Assembly (NCBI GenBank): GCA_016791285.1
Contig: JAEUMX010000159.1
Span: forward strand, 1-28,033
Reading direction: 5' to 3'
Length of the DNA stretch: 28,033 bases
Source of the DNA: Burkholderiales bacterium
GTDB lineage: Bacteria; Pseudomonadota; Gammaproteobacteria; Burkholderiales; JAEUMW01
Under the pieces are notes generated by a model, which saw nothing but the letters and a program-made list of their open reading frames with translations, was not told the DNA's origin and did not search any database. This document shows, one piece after another, positions 6,920-21,500 of this stretch. The position numbers and the translations under genes are program-made. The first letter of the stretch is position 1; every line of letters begins with the position of its first letter.

Positions 6920-6948
6920 TTGCCGGTGCCGGCGCGGATACATAGAAT
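6920..6948 (+). promoter_or_regulatory. candidate aroK promoter placing transcription start at the ATG
   Basis: TTGCCG (6920-6925) and TAGAAT (6943-6948) are separated by exactly 17 bp in the lgt-aroK gap. The aroK ATG at 6955 lies only seven bases after the -10 box, where transcription would normally begin, and no Shine-Dalgarno sequence precedes it. This suggests a leaderless message. Confidence 0.45.
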
Positions 6949-6954
6949 CCGGCC

Positions 6955-7509
6955 ATGACATCGGTCGCTGCGCGCGAGCCTCGCCGCAACATCTTTCTGG
7001 TCGGCCTCATGGGCGCCGGCAAGACCTCGGTCGGGCGCCTGCTCGCGAAGGACCTGCGCATGACCTTCGTCGACTGCGACCACGAAATCGAGAAGCGCAC
7101 CGGCGTGACGGTGTCGGTGATCTTCGAGATCGAAGGCGAGGAAGGGTTTCGCCGGCGTGAGTCTGCCCTCCTGCGCGAGCTCGTCGCGTCGGAGCACGTC
7201 GTTCTCGCCACCGGTGGCGGCGCCGTGCTGCGGCCGGAAAACCGCGAGGCGCTCGCGCGCAACGGTTTCGTGGTGTACCTGCGGGCGAGCGTCGACGAGC
7301 TCTGGCAGCGCACGCGGCACGACCGGAATCGGCCGCTGCTGCGCACCGATGATCCACGAGCCCGGCTCGCCGAGCTCTACGCGCAGCGCGACCCGCTTTA
7401 TCGCGAGGTAGCCGATATCATCATCGAGACCGGCAGCCAGAGCCTGCGCCAGCTCGTGGCCGATCTTGAGCTGCGCCTGCGGCAGTCGCTCCCGCACGAG
7501 CCCGCGTGA
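6955..7509 (+). CDS. aroK: shikimate kinase
   Basis: Shikimate kinase phosphorylates shikimate at O3 with ATP in the cytosolic aromatic amino acid pathway. The 184-residue protein shows the P-loop GLMGAGKTS (residues 17-25), the shikimate-binding aspartate in [12 protein letters not shown] (residues 39-50), the arginine-rich [21 protein letters not shown] (around residue 84, the GGG substrate loop) and the lid region RNRPLLR. It is followed immediately by aroB, the usual aroKB pair of proteobacteria. The start at 6955 lacks a ribosome binding site but fits a leaderless transcript. Confidence 0.96.
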   Translation: MTSVAAREPRRNIFLVGLMGAGKTSVGRLLAKDLRMTFVDCDHEIEKRTGVTVSVIFEIEGEEGFRRRESALLRELVASEHVVLATGGGAVLRPENREALARNGFVVYLRASVDELWQRTRHDRNRPLLRTDDPRARLAELYAQRDPLYREVADIIIETGSQSLRQLVADLELRLRQSLPHEPA

Positions 7510-7529
7510 GCCACCGGCAGGCACACGCC

Positions 7530-8618
7530 ATGGACACCGTGACGGTCAGCCTCGGCGAGCGCAGCTATCCGATCCACATCGACGAGCTGCTGCTCGATCG
7601 TGCCGAGCTCATCGCCGCCCATCTGCCGCGGCGGAAGGTCGCCATCGTCACCAACACCACGGTGGCGCCGCTGTATCTGTCGCGCGTCCAGACAGCGCTG
7701 GAAACCGCCGGCGTCGAGGCGCTGCCGGTGATTCTTCCGGACGGGGAAGCCTTCAAGACCGCCGCGACGCTGAATCTCGTCTTCGATGCGCTGCTGACGG
7801 CGCGCTGCGACCGCAAGACCACGGTGATCGCCCTGGGGGGTGGTGTGGTCGGCGATATCGCCGGATTCGCCGCGGCGGTTTACCTGCGGGGCGTCCCGTT
7901 CATCCAGATACCGACCACGCTGCTCGCACAAGTCGATTCCTCGGTGGGCGGCAAGACCGGCATCAATCATCCGCTGGGCAAGAACATGATCGGTGCCTTC
8001 TACCAGCCGCGACTGGTGCTGGCCGATTACGGGACGCTCGCCACGCTGCCCGACCGGGAGCTCGCCGCCGGCATCGCCGAGGTCATCAAGTACGGTCTGA
8101 TTGGCGACCGGGCGTTCTTCGAGTGGCTGGAAGCAAACATGGGCCGTCTCACCGCGCGCGAGCCCGCTGCCCTCGCCTTGGCGATTCGCCGTTCGTGCGA
8201 GGCCAAGGCGGAAGTGGTGAGCGCCGACGAGCGCGAAGCCGGTGCGCGCGCACTGCTCAACCTGGGACACACCTTCGGCCACGCGATCGAAGCCGGCCTG
8301 GGCTACGGGGCGTGGCTGCACGGCGAGGCAGTCGCCGCCGGCACCATGCTCGCGGCGGAGGTGTCGCGCCGCCTCGGGCTGCTCGACGATCGCGACGTCG
8401 AGCGCTTGCGCCGCCTGTACCAGGGCGCGGGACTGCCGGTCGCGGCGCCCGACCTCGGCGCGGAGCGCTACCTGGAGCTCATGGAAGTCGACAAGAAGGC
8501 CGAAGGGGGCCGCATCCGGTTCGTCCTGCTGAAATCCATCGGCGCGGCGTTCGTCACCGGTGACGTGCCCGGCGCCGTGCTCGAGGATGTCCTGTCGGGC
8601 ATGCCGCGCGATGCCTGA
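7530..8618 (+). CDS. aroB: 3-dehydroquinate synthase
   Basis: AroB converts DAHP to 3-dehydroquinate using NAD and a divalent metal, the second shikimate-pathway step. From the ATG at 7530 the protein has 362 residues, close to the family norm, and begins [17 protein letters not shown], which aligns with known AroB N termini. An in-frame GTG at 7506, overlapping the aroK stop, would add eight residues (MSHRQAHA) and is a possible coupled start. Landmarks are PDGEAFKT, the NAD-binding [15 protein letters not shown], the [12 protein letters not shown] loop, the [15 protein letters not shown] block, and metal ligands in [12 protein letters not shown] and [10 protein letters not shown]. It overlaps dgt by eight bases. 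Confidence 0.96.
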   Translation: MDTVTVSLGERSYPIHIDELLLDRAELIAAHLPRRKVAIVTNTTVAPLYLSRVQTALETAGVEALPVILPDGEAFKTAATLNLVFDALLTARCDRKTTVIALGGGVVGDIAGFAAAVYLRGVPFIQIPTTLLAQVDSSVGGKTGINHPLGKNMIGAFYQPRLVLADYGTLATLPDRELAAGIAEVIKYGLIGDRAFFEWLEANMGRLTAREPAALALAIRRSCEAKAEVVSADEREAGARALLNLGHTFGHAIEAGLGYGAWLHGEAVAAGTMLAAEVSRRLGLLDDRDVERLRRLYQGAGLPVAAPDLGAERYLELMEVDKKAEGGRIRFVLLKSIGAAFVTGDVPGAVLEDVLSGMPRDA

Positions 8619-9732
8619 CCTCGCGGTCTACGCCGCGCACCCCGAGCGCTCGCGCGGGCGTGTGCACCCGGAGGAGGGGCCGGTCGCGCGCACCCAATTC
8701 CAGCGCGATCGCGACCGCATCGTTCACTCGACGGCTTTCCGCCGGCTCGAATACAAGACGCAGGTCTTCGTCAACCACGAGGGCGACCTCTTTCGCACGC
8801 GCCTGACCCACAGCCTCGAAGTCGCGCAGATCGGACGTTCGGTGGCGCGCGCGCTCGCCCTTGACGAAGATCTGGTGGAGGCCATCTGCCTCGCCCACGA
8901 CCTCGGCCATACGCCCTTCGGTCACGCCGGCCAGGATGCGCTCAACGCGTGCATGAACGCGCACGGCGGATTCGAGCACAACCTGCAGAGTCTGCGCGTG
9001 GTCGACGTGCTCGAGGAGCGCTACGCCACGTTCGACGGTCTCAACCTCTGCTTCGAGACGCGCGAGGGAATCCTGAAGCACTGCTCGCGTGCGGCGGCCG
9101 CGACCCTGGGCGATCTCGGCGAGCGGCATCTCGCCGGACACCAGCCCTCGCTCGAAGCGCAGGTCGCGAATCTCGCGGACGAGATCGCGTACAACAATCA
9201 CGACGTCGACGACGGGATCCGGTCCGGACTCCTGAGCCTCGACGAGATCGCCGCCACCGGCATCGTGCGCCGCCACCTGGATCTCGTGCGCCGCCTGCAT
9301 CCCGCCCTCGGCGGGCGACGCCTCGTCCACGAGACGGTGCGCCGCATGATCAACACCCTGATCGGCGACCTCGTCGCCCAGAGCCTGGCGAACATCGCCG
9401 CCGCCGCGCCGTCGTCCGTGGAAGCGGTGCGGCAAGCGCCGCCGCTCATTGCGTTCAGCCCGCAGGTGCGCGACGAACAGCAGGAGCTGAAGCGCTTCCT
9501 GCGACAGCATCTTTACCAGCATTTTCGCGTCGCGCGCATGAGCCGAAAATCCAAACAGGTCGTCGCCGACCTCTTTCGCGCGTTCTTCGACGAGCCGCGG
9601 CTGCTCCCGCCCCAATACCAGGCGCGCCATCGCGCCAACGGCCCGCGTGCGATCGCGGATTACATCGCCGGCATGACGGACCGCTTTGCCATCCGCGAAC
9701 ATCGCCGCCTCTACACGATCGAAGAATCGTGA
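8611..9732 (+). CDS. dgt: deoxyguanosinetriphosphate triphosphohydrolase (dGTPase), HD superfamily
   Basis: The protein hydrolyses dGTP (or related dNTPs) to the nucleoside and triphosphate, adjusting nucleotide pools. It has 373 residues from the ATG at 8611; the longer frame from 8560 lies inside aroB and is not conserved-looking. HD metal ligands are visible: His67 in [10 protein letters not shown], His96-Asp97 in [15 protein letters not shown], and the distal aspartate in [15 protein letters not shown]. The N-terminal [25 protein letters not shown] is the standard opening of the type-2 dGTPase family. It overlaps aroB by eight bases (shared ATGCCTGA), so it is translationally coupled in an aroK-aroB-dgt operon. 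The exact substrate preference of this subtype is not certain. Confidence 0.94.
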   Translation: MPDLAVYAAHPERSRGRVHPEEGPVARTQFQRDRDRIVHSTAFRRLEYKTQVFVNHEGDLFRTRLTHSLEVAQIGRSVARALALDEDLVEAICLAHDLGHTPFGHAGQDALNACMNAHGGFEHNLQSLRVVDVLEERYATFDGLNLCFETREGILKHCSRAAAATLGDLGERHLAGHQPSLEAQVANLADEIAYNNHDVDDGIRSGLLSLDEIAATGIVRRHLDLVRRLHPALGGRRLVHETVRRMINTLIGDLVAQSLANIAAAAPSSVEAVRQAPPLIAFSPQVRDEQQELKRFLRQHLYQHFRVARMSRKSKQVVADLFRAFFDEPRLLPPQYQARHRANGPRAIADYIAGMTDRFAIREHRRLYTIEES

Positions 9733-9749
9733 CCTGAATTGGTGCGCCG

Positions 9750-9766
9750 TGCTGCAATGCGGTGCA
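9750..9766 (+). promoter_or_regulatory. weak NtrC-like inverted site upstream of gltB
   Basis: TGCTGC-AATGC-GGTGCA matches the NtrC pattern TGCACC-N5-GGTGCA in all six right-half positions and four of six left-half positions. Another GGTGC half-site is at 9741-9745. No sigma-54 -24/-12 element was found nearby, so this is tentative. Confidence 0.25.
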
Positions 9767-9825
9767 TAGCGCGAGTCGTTCCTCCTTTCTTGAGGTAGTT
9801 CCGCGTTTTCAGGGGCTTGCCACTG

Positions 9826-9854
9826 TTGAAGGGCGGGGGTGATCGAGATACACT
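9826..9854 (+). promoter_or_regulatory. sigma-70-type promoter for gltBD
   Basis: TTGAAG (9826-9831) and TACACT (9849-9854) are separated by exactly 17 bp in the 225-bp gap between dgt and gltB. A start near 9861 would give a leader of about 97 nt before the gltB GTG. This gap is the clearest break between the aro/dgt and glt transcription units. Confidence 0.55.
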
Positions 9855-9957
9855 CTGCAACCCTCCCGCCAGATCTTCCGCTCTGCGTCGTGAAGCGTCC
9901 GATGCGTTCGAGCCGCGGCGGCGTTAAGGCCAGCTTGATTCTACTGCGAGGTCGCCC

Positions 9958-14610
<4,653 letters not shown>

Positions 14611-14651
14611 CGCGAAGGGGTTTCCGACCAATCTCCACTGGGTGAGAGGGA

Positions 14652-16097
14652 ATGGGCAAGATAACGGGATTCATCGAGTTCGAGCGGCTGCAGGAAGCGG
14701 CCGATCCGCCCGGCGAACGCATCCGCCACTACCGGGAATTCGTTCACCACCTGACCGATCAGGAAGCCGGCGTCCAGGGCGCGCGCTGCATGGACTGCGG
14801 CATTCCGTTCTGCATGAGCGGCTGTCCGGTGAACAACATCATTCCGGACTGGAACGATCTCGTGTTCCGGCAGAACTGGAAGGAGGCGCTCGATACGCTG
14901 CACTCCACCAACAATTTCCCGGAGTTCACCGGTCGCGTCTGCCCGGCGCCCTGCGAGGCCGCGTGCACCCTCAACATCAACGACGACCCGGTCGGCATCA
15001 AGTCGATCGAGCACGCCATCATCGACAAGGGCTGGGAGATGGGGTGGGTCGTGCCACAGCCACCCAAGAGCAAGACCGGCAAGCGCGTGGCGGTTATCGG
15101 CTCCGGACCGGCCGGGCTCGCCTGTGCCCAGCAGCTCGCGCGCGCGGGCCACGACGTGGTCCTGTTCGAGAAGAGCGACCGCATCGGCGGCCTGCTGCGC
15201 TACGGCATCCCGGACTTCAAGATGGAGAAACACCACATCGACCGCCGCATGGAGCAGATGCAGGCGGAGGGCGTCGAGTTTCGCGTGCGGCAGCATGTCG
15301 GCGTCGATGTCGCCGGGGCGAGCCTGCTTGCGGACTACGACGCCCTCGTGCTCTCCGGCGGCTCCGAGCATCCGCGTGACCTCAAGGTGGCAGGGCGCGA
15401 TTTCGACGGCATCGAGTTCGCGATGGACTTCCTGCCCCTGCAGAACAAACGCGTGGCCGGCGACCAGGAGGTTGGCACGCTCACCGCCAAGGGCAAGGAC
15501 GTGATCGTGATCGGCGGCGGCGACACCGGATCCGACTGCGTGGGCACGTCCAATCGCCAGGGCGCCAAGTCGGTGACCCAGTTCGAACTGCTGCCGCAGC
15601 CTCCCGAGCAGGAGAACAAACCGCTCACCTGGCCCTACTGGCCGCTCAAACTGCGTACCTCCTCGTCGCACGAGGAAGGATGCGACCGCGACTGGGCGGT
15701 AACCACCAAGGCCTTCCGCGGGGGCAACGGCAAGGTGAGGGCGCTCGTTGCCGCACGCGTGGAATGGACGAAGGACGACAACGGGCAGATGAAGATGGTC
15801 GAGGTGCCGGGGTCGGAGTTCGAACTCCCGGCCGATCTCGTGCTGCTCGCGATGGGCTACCTGCACCCGGTACACACCGGCCTGCTGGACGAGCTGGGCG
15901 TGGCGTACGATAACCGCGGCAACGTCAAGGCGGCGGTCGACGGTGCGGGTTGCTACCAGACCTCCGTGGCCAAGGTATTCGCGGCTGGCGACATGCGCCG
16001 CGGGCAGTCGCTCGTGGTCTGGGCGATACGCGAGGGTCGCCAGTGCGCGCGTGCCGTGGACGAGTTCCTGATGGGAACCTCGGAGCTGCCGCGTTAG
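14652..16097 (+). CDS. gltD: glutamate synthase (NADPH) small subunit
   Basis: GltD oxidises NADPH through FAD and passes electrons over two iron-sulfur clusters to GltB. The 481 residues show N-terminal cysteines 46, 49, 54 and 58 ([14 protein letters not shown]) and 97, 101 and 105 ([10 protein letters not shown]) for the 4Fe-4S clusters. The FAD-binding fold follows, [14 protein letters not shown] (about 147-160), with [16 protein letters not shown]. The NADPH-binding fold is [16 protein letters not shown] (about 285-300), and the closing FAD motif is [26 protein letters not shown] before the ATG is a good ribosome binding site. It forms an operon with gltB and ends 26 bp before an intrinsic terminator. 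Confidence 0.97.
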   Translation: MGKITGFIEFERLQEAADPPGERIRHYREFVHHLTDQEAGVQGARCMDCGIPFCMSGCPVNNIIPDWNDLVFRQNWKEALDTLHSTNNFPEFTGRVCPAPCEAACTLNINDDPVGIKSIEHAIIDKGWEMGWVVPQPPKSKTGKRVAVIGSGPAGLACAQQLARAGHDVVLFEKSDRIGGLLRYGIPDFKMEKHHIDRRMEQMQAEGVEFRVRQHVGVDVAGASLLADYDALVLSGGSEHPRDLKVAGRDFDGIEFAMDFLPLQNKRVAGDQEVGTLTAKGKDVIVIGGGDTGSDCVGTSNRQGAKSVTQFELLPQPPEQENKPLTWPYWPLKLRTSSSHEEGCDRDWAVTTKAFRGGNGKVRALVAARVEWTKDDNGQMKMVEVPGSEFELPADLVLLAMGYLHPVHTGLLDELGVAYDNRGNVKAAVDGAGCYQTSVAKVFAAGDMRRGQSLVVWAIREGRQCARAVDEFLMGTSELPR

Positions 16098-16123
16098 CCC
16101 CGCGCCACCCGCCCACCGCGAAG

Positions 16124-16148
16124 GGACGCGCCCCAGGCGCGTCCTTTT
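16124..16148 (+). terminator. intrinsic terminator after gltBD
   Basis: GGACGCGC (16124-16131), a 5-nt loop and GCGCGTCC (16137-16144) form a perfect 8-bp GC-rich stem followed by TTTT (16145-16148). It sits between the gltD stop and the hemE start, ending 13 bp before the hemE ATG. Confidence 0.8.
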
Positions 16149-16161
16149 GCTTGAGAGTCCG

Positions 16162-17223
16162 ATGAAGCGACCGAAGAACGAGACCTTCCTGCGCGCACTG
16201 CTGCGCGAGCCGACGCCCTACACGCCGATCTGGATCATGCGCCAGGCAGGCCGTTACCTGCCCGAGTACAACCAGACGCGCGCCCGGGCCGGCAGCTTCC
16301 TCGACCTGTGCCGGAATCCCGACCTCGCCACCGAGGTTACCCTGCAGCCGCTCGCGCGCTTTCCGCTCGATGCCGCCATCGTCTTCTCCGACATCCTCAC
16401 CATTCCCGATGCGATGGGGCTGGGCCTCTATTTCGCCGAAGGCGAGGGGCCCAGGCTCGAGCGCCCGTTGCGGGATGAATGGGAGATCCGGGATCTCGCG
16501 GTGCCGGACATCGACGCCCAGCTGGGCTACGTCCTGGACGCCGTGGCACAGGTACGGCAGGCGCTCGACAACGAGGTGCCCTTGATCGGATTCTCCGGCA
16601 GTCCGTTCACCCTGGCTTGCTACATGGTCGAAGGCGGGGGCAGCAGCGATTTCCATAGCCTGAAGCGGATGCTCTACACTCGCCCCGACCTTCTGCACCG
16701 CATCCTGGAGATCACCGCGGCATCGGTCACCGTCTACCTGAACGCGCAGATCGAACGCGGCGCCCAGGCCGTGATGCTGTTCGACACGTGGGGCGGCGTT
16801 CTCTCCCACGCGGCGTTCCACGCATTTTCGCTGGCGTATCTCAAGCGCGTGCTGAACGGGCTCAAGCGGGAGCACGAGGGGGTGCGCGTGCCGAGCATCG
16901 TTTTCACCAAGGGCGGCGGCTTGTGGCTGGAGAGCCTGGCCGGCTGCGGTGCGGACGCCCTCGGCTTGGACTGGACAGTGGACATCGGTGCTGCCCGGCA
17001 GCGCGTCGGCAGCCGCGTCGCCCTGCAGGGGAACCTCGACCCCGCGATCCTCCTATCCACCCCCGACGCGGTGCGGCGTGAGGCGGAGCAAGTGCTGGCC
17101 GGGTTCGGCAGCGGCGCCGGCCACGTGTTCAACCTGGGGCACGGGGTGTCGCAGTTCACACCGCCCGAGAACGTCGCAGCACTGGTCGAGGCCGTGCACG
17201 AGGTGAGCGTGCGCTACCACTGA
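16162..17223 (+). CDS. hemE: uroporphyrinogen decarboxylase
   Basis: HemE decarboxylates the four acetate side chains of uroporphyrinogen III to coproporphyrinogen III in cytosolic haem synthesis. The length, 353 residues, matches the family. The first signature [15 protein letters not shown] is at residues 22-36, with the catalytic-pocket arginines. [12 protein letters not shown] holds the essential aspartate, and the second signature is [28 protein letters not shown] and [10 protein letters not shown] are also typical. I chose the ATG at 16162 with GAGAG upstream; an in-frame TTG at 16147 falls inside the gltBD terminator. Because a terminator precedes it, hemE needs read-through or its own promoter, which I could not identify. 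Confidence 0.97.
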   Translation: MKRPKNETFLRALLREPTPYTPIWIMRQAGRYLPEYNQTRARAGSFLDLCRNPDLATEVTLQPLARFPLDAAIVFSDILTIPDAMGLGLYFAEGEGPRLERPLRDEWEIRDLAVPDIDAQLGYVLDAVAQVRQALDNEVPLIGFSGSPFTLACYMVEGGGSSDFHSLKRMLYTRPDLLHRILEITAASVTVYLNAQIERGAQAVMLFDTWGGVLSHAAFHAFSLAYLKRVLNGLKREHEGVRVPSIVFTKGGGLWLESLAGCGADALGLDWTVDIGAARQRVGSRVALQGNLDPAILLSTPDAVRREAEQVLAGFGSGAGHVFNLGHGVSQFTPPENVAALVEAVHEVSVRYH

Positions 17224-17427
17224 CCCACGTCTCAGGCAACCTGATTGATCCACAGGAGAATCTCCTGCCGCCAAATCGACCCTCTTGCGCCGTACGAGCC
17301 CCGCTCGATCGCTGTTGACACACTGATCTGAAACACATCTTCTGCCGCGGCCTGGTTCGTCACACGGTCGTGGCAGCGTTCAGCGGCAGCGTCCAAATCT
17401 CCGGTCCGAGGTGCGTTGCCCACACAG

Positions 17428-17436
17428 TTATCCACA
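17428..17436 (+). promoter_or_regulatory. perfect DnaA box upstream of priA
   Basis: TTATCCACA matches the strict DnaA-box consensus at every position. It is 49 bp before the priA ATG in the 261-bp hemE-priA gap. It is a single box with no cluster and no AT-rich unwinding region, so it is not an origin; a regulatory site is possible. A perfect -35-like TTGACA lies at 17315-17320, but its -10 partner is weak. Confidence 0.5.
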
Positions 17437-17484
17437 GTCTTCAGCTCGTGACTCGGGCGAGCGCATCGAGCATCATCCCGCGCC

Positions 17485-19677
17485 ATGATCATTGCTCGCA
17501 TCGCCATCGACGTCCCCGTCGACACCCTTTTCGATTACCTGCCGGGGCCGGCAACGCAATCCGACATCGGTCAGCGGGTACTGGTGCCGTTTGGTCGTCG
17601 CCAGACCGTGGGGGTCCTGCGCGCCCTCGTTTCCGGCACCGCGCTGCCGCAAGGCCGACTCCGGCCGGTGACCCGCGTGCTCACGGACCTGCCACCGCTC
17701 GACGGTTCAACGCTGCGGCTGCTCGATTTCTGCGCCCGCTACTACCACTACCCGATCGGTGAAACCATTCTGCGCGCACTGCCGGCACGGCTGCGCTCGG
17801 CGCGGCCGGTCTCTGCGAATCGGATCAAGGCTTACCGGCTCTCGGCGCAGGGACGCGAGCAGATGAGGGCCGCGGCCGCGCGCACGTCGCTCAAGACCCG
17901 CATCCTGGAACGACTCGTCGCCGCGGATCGGCTCGTCGTCTCCGCCGAGCTGCGCGATCTCGGTGCGCGCGCGACGGCGGTGCTGCGTGAGCTGAAGGCA
18001 GCCAGGATGGTCGACGAGTCCGTGCTCCCGGCTCGGGACGCCGAGCACACCGAACTGCCCGCCGAACCAGTGTCCGGCCCCCGCCTGACCGTCGAACAGC
18101 ACGCGGCGCGCTCGGCCGTGCTCGCCGCCGGCCCGGGCTTTCGCGTGTGGTTGCTGCAAGGCGTCACCGGGAGCGGGAAGACCGAGGTCTACCTGCGGGT
18201 GATGGAGCAGGTACTCGCCGGTGGCCGCCAGGTGCTCTTTCTCGTGCCCGAGATCAATCTCACCCCGCAACTGGAGTCATTCGTCCGCCGCCGGGCGCAC
18301 GCCGCGCACCTCGTTGCGCTGCACAGCGGGCTGGCGGACGGGGAGCGCGCGCAGAACTGGGCAAGCGCCCAGCGCGGCGAGGCGGATGTCGTCCTCGGCA
18401 CGCGCCTCGCGGTATTCACGCCGCTGCCGCGACTCGGTCTGATCGTGGTGGACGAAGAGCACGACGCCTCCTTCAAGCAGCAGGAGGGGTTACGCTACTC
18501 CGCGCGCGACGTCGCCATCATGCGCGCCAAACAGAGCGATGTTCCGATCGTGCTCGGTTCGGCCACGCCCGCGCTGGAAACCTATGCCCAGGCGCTCTCG
18601 GGACGCTACGGCCTGCTGCGCCTGAACGCCCGTGCGAGCGGGAACACGCCAGCCACCGTTCTCGTGGATACCAGCCGCGAGCGCCTCGCAGAAGGCATGA
18701 GCGCGAGATCGCTCGAGGCGCTGGCCGCCCGCGTCCGCCAAGGCGAGCAGAGCCTGGTGTTCATCAACCGCCGAGGGTACGCGCCGGTCCTCCATTGCCG
18801 CGCCTGTCACTGGATCGCGGGTTGCCCGCGGTGCGCTTCACGCCTCGTCGTCCACCTCCAGGACCGAAGCCTGGTGTGCCATCTGTGCGGGCATCGCGAA
18901 TCGCTGGGGGTCGCGTGCGCGACCTGTGGCAACCAGGATCTGGCTCCGGTCGGCCATGGGACGCAGCGCGTCGAGAGCTTCATCGCGCGGCGCTTTCCGC
19001 ATGCCAGGGTGCTGCGGGTCGACCGCGACACGACGCGCACCAAGCGCGCGTGGATGGGCATGCGGGAGGAGATCACCGGGAACCGGGTGGACGTGCTGGT
19101 CGGCACCCAGATGCTGGCCAAAGGCCATGATTTTCCCCGCTTGACGCTCGTCGTCGTCCTGAACGCGGACAGCGCGCTCTTCAGTGCCGATTTCCGCGCC
19201 GCCGAGCGCCTCTACGCCCAGCTCATGCAGGTCGCGGGCCGCGCCGGCCGCGCCGCGCTGCCGGGCGAGGTACTGATCCAGACCGAGTTCCCGAACCATC
19301 CGCTCTACCAGGCGGTGCTCGCCCACGACTACGACGGTTTCGCCCGCAGCCAACTCGCGGAGCGGCGGCGCGCCGGATTTCCGCCGTGCGCGCATCAGGC
19401 GCTGCTGCGCGCCGAAGCCGCGCAGCGCAATCTCGCGTTCGATTTTCTGGAGCGGGCGGCGGCGGCCGGACACGCGCTCGCGTTGCCGGTGCGGATCTAC
19501 GATGCCGTCGCCGCGGCACGGCCCAGGGTGGCGGGGCGCGACCGCGCCCAGCTGCTGGTGCAGTCCCCGGCACGTGCGCGGCTGCAGGCGTTTCTAGATG
19601 CCTGGCACCCGTTGCTCGACGCCATGGCTGACCGCCGTGTCCGCTGGGCACTGGACGTGGATCCCCTCGATCTTTGA
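17485..19677 (+). CDS. priA: primosomal replication protein N', PriA helicase
   Basis: PriA recognises stalled or repaired forks and reloads the replicative helicase. The 730-residue protein has the N-terminal 3'-end-binding domain starting MIIARIAIDVPVDTLFDYLP. The helicase core carries Walker A GVTGSGKTEVYLR (about residues 226-238) and the DEEH box VVDEEHDASFKQQEG (about 318-332). Next comes the zinc-binding insertion from residue 438 with eight cysteines in CxxC pairs (CRACHWIAGCPRC, CHLCGH, CATCG). Later motifs include GTQMLAKGHDFP, VAGRAGRA and QTEFPNHP. The start at 17485 matches the conserved N terminus. It is followed by argS after 65 bp. Confidence 0.97.
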   Translation: MIIARIAIDVPVDTLFDYLPGPATQSDIGQRVLVPFGRRQTVGVLRALVSGTALPQGRLRPVTRVLTDLPPLDGSTLRLLDFCARYYHYPIGETILRALPARLRSARPVSANRIKAYRLSAQGREQMRAAAARTSLKTRILERLVAADRLVVSAELRDLGARATAVLRELKAARMVDESVLPARDAEHTELPAEPVSGPRLTVEQHAARSAVLAAGPGFRVWLLQGVTGSGKTEVYLRVMEQVLAGGRQVLFLVPEINLTPQLESFVRRRAHAAHLVALHSGLADGERAQNWASAQRGEADVVLGTRLAVFTPLPRLGLIVVDEEHDASFKQQEGLRYSARDVAIMRAKQSDVPIVLGSATPALETYAQALSGRYGLLRLNARASGNTPATVLVDTSRERLAEGMSARSLEALAARVRQGEQSLVFINRRGYAPVLHCRACHWIAGCPRCASRLVVHLQDRSLVCHLCGHRESLGVACATCGNQDLAPVGHGTQRVESFIARRFPHARVLRVDRDTTRTKRAWMGMREEITGNRVDVLVGTQMLAKGHDFPRLTLVVVLNADSALFSADFRAAERLYAQLMQVAGRAGRAALPGEVLIQTEFPNHPLYQAVLAHDYDGFARSQLAERRRAGFPPCAHQALLRAEAAQRNLAFDFLERAAAAGHALALPVRIYDAVAAARPRVAGRDRAQLLVQSPARARLQAFLDAWHPLLDAMADRRVRWALDVDPLDL

Positions 19678-19713
19678 GCTTCCCTGCCGCCCGGCCCGAG
19701 GCGGCGAAGCGCG

Positions 19714-19719
19714 TATAAT
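19714..19719 (+). promoter_or_regulatory. candidate -10 box for argS
   Basis: A perfect TATAAT (GCGTATAATGC) lies 23 bp before the argS ATG. No recognisable -35 box occurs at the right distance. The context is almost identical to the box before lgt. Confidence 0.45.
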
Positions 19720-19742
19720 GCAGCCTCTTCGCTCCAGCCTTC

Positions 19743-21488
19743 ATGAACGAACCCGTTTTCCCCGACCTCAAGTCGCATCTCACCGAACTGCTTCGCGCCG
19801 CGCACGAGCAGGTCAATCCCGAGGGTGGCTCGCCGACGATCGCCCTCGAGCGCCCCAAGCAATCGAGTCATGGCGATTACGCCTGCAACCTCGCGCTCCA
19901 GCTTGCGAAGCCGATGCGGCGCAATCCCCGCGATCTCGCGCAGTCGCTGCTCACGGCACTGCCCGCATCGCCGTACCTCCTGAAGGCCGAGGTGGCTGGC
20001 GCGGGGTTCATCAATCTGGTCCTGCGGCCGAGCGCGAAACAGCAGGTCGTCCGCCAGGTGCTGAGCGCCGGCCACGCGTTCGGGCGCGGCGACTACGGAC
20101 AGGGGCAGCGCGTGCTGATCGAGTTCGTATCGGCGAACCCGACCGGCCCGCTGCACGTCGGCCACGGGCGGGGGGCGGCGTTCGGGGCGAGCCTCGCGAA
20201 CGTTCTCGCTGCCGCTGGCTACCGCGTCGAGCGCGAGTACTACGTGAACGATGCGGGGCGGCAGATGGACATCCTCGCACTGTCCGGCTGGCTGCGGTAT
20301 CTCGAGCTGTGCGGCGTGGCGGTCTCGTTTCCACCCAACGCCTATCGCGGCGACTACGTGCGCGACATGGCGCAGCAGATCCACGCCCTTCACCGTGAGC
20401 GCTACGTGCGCGAACCGGAGCGCTGGCGCCACGGCCCCGCCGGCGATCACGCGGACCCCGAGGTCCACCTCGACTGGCTTATCGCCCGCGCCAAGGAAGC
20501 CCTCGGTCAGGATTTCGCGTACTTCCACGACTTCGTCCTCGCGGAGCAGCTCGGCGATTGCCGCGACGATCTGCTCGAGTTCGGCGTGACTTTCGATCAG
20601 TGGTACTCGGAGCGGTCGCTCTACGACACTGGCCTGGTCGAGCGCGTCGTCGCGACGCTCAAGCAACGGGGACACATCTACGTCCAGGATGGGGCGCGCT
20701 GGTTCAGGAGTTCGGCCTTCGGCGACGAGAAGGATCGCGTCGTGCAGCGCGAGAACGGTCAGTACACGTACTTCGCCTCCGACATCGCCTACCACCTCAA
20801 CAAGTACGAACGCGGGTTCGACCGCGTGGTCGACATTCTGGGGGCCGATCACCACGGCTACGTGGCACGAGTCCAGGGCGCCATTCAGGCGCTCGGCCTC
20901 GATGCGAACCGGTTCGAGGCGGCGCTGGTGCAGTTCGCCGTGCTCTACCGGGCGGGCCGCAAGGTGCAGATGTCGACCCGCAGCGGCGAGTTCGTTACCC
21001 TGCGCGAACTGCGCGGCGAAGTGGGCAACGATGCTGCGCGGTTCTTCTATGTCCTGCGCAAGAGCGACCAGCATCTCGATTTCGATCTCGATCTCGCCAA
21101 GTCCCAGAGCAGCGAGAACCCGGTGTACTACATCCAGTACGCCCACGCCCGCATCTCGAGCGTGCTCGGGCAATGGGGCGGCGACGCGCAATTCCTCGGC
21201 GCGGCGGATGTCGCCCCGCTCGCTGGCGATGCCGAGCTCGCATTGCTGCGGCGACTGATGGAGTATCCGGAGACGGTGGAAAGCGCCGCGCACGACTTTG
21301 CGCCTCACTACATCGCCTTCTATCTGAAGGACCTCGCGAGCGAGTTCCACAGCTACTACAACGCCACGCACTTCCTGGTGGCCGAGGAGGAGGTGCGACA
21401 CGCGAGGTTGGCGCTGGTCGCAGCGGTGCGCCAGGTGCTGGCGAACGGTCTCGCGCTGCTGGGCGTGAGTGCGCCGGACAAGATGTAG
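19743..21488 (+). CDS. argS: arginyl-tRNA synthetase
   Basis: ArgS charges tRNA-Arg with arginine, class I. The 581 residues start with the ArgRS-specific N-terminal domain (about 1-120). The HIGH motif is in EFVSANPTGPLHVGHGRG (about 126-143) and the YYVNDAGRQM block follows. The KMSKS position reads KVQMSTRSGEFVTL (about 406-419), which lacks the canonical lysines, as in many ArgRS enzymes. The helical anticodon-binding domain ends in LLGVSAPDKM, close to the usual family C terminus. The gene lies between priA and the SPOR gene, an order often seen in betaproteobacteria; a perfect -10 box suggests its own promoter. Confidence 0.97.
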   Translation: MNEPVFPDLKSHLTELLRAAHEQVNPEGGSPTIALERPKQSSHGDYACNLALQLAKPMRRNPRDLAQSLLTALPASPYLLKAEVAGAGFINLVLRPSAKQQVVRQVLSAGHAFGRGDYGQGQRVLIEFVSANPTGPLHVGHGRGAAFGASLANVLAAAGYRVEREYYVNDAGRQMDILALSGWLRYLELCGVAVSFPPNAYRGDYVRDMAQQIHALHRERYVREPERWRHGPAGDHADPEVHLDWLIARAKEALGQDFAYFHDFVLAEQLGDCRDDLLEFGVTFDQWYSERSLYDTGLVERVVATLKQRGHIYVQDGARWFRSSAFGDEKDRVVQRENGQYTYFASDIAYHLNKYERGFDRVVDILGADHHGYVARVQGAIQALGLDANRFEAALVQFAVLYRAGRKVQMSTRSGEFVTLRELRGEVGNDAARFFYVLRKSDQHLDFDLDLAKSQSSENPVYYIQYAHARISSVLGQWGGDAQFLGAADVAPLAGDAELALLRRLMEYPETVESAAHDFAPHYIAFYLKDLASEFHSYYNATHFLVAEEEVRHARLALVAAVRQVLANGLALLGVSAPDKM

Positions 21489-21500
21489 GGAGACTCGACG

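Noticed and set aside
9781..9790. CCTCCTTTCT, identical to the 3' tail of 16S rRNA, in the dgt-gltB gap
   Set aside because: Only ten bases match and the preceding sequence is not 16S-like, so it is not an rRNA remnant.
17428..17436. Possible replication origin suggested by the DnaA box
   Set aside because: Single box, no cluster, no AT-rich unwinding region and no dnaA/dnaN neighbours.
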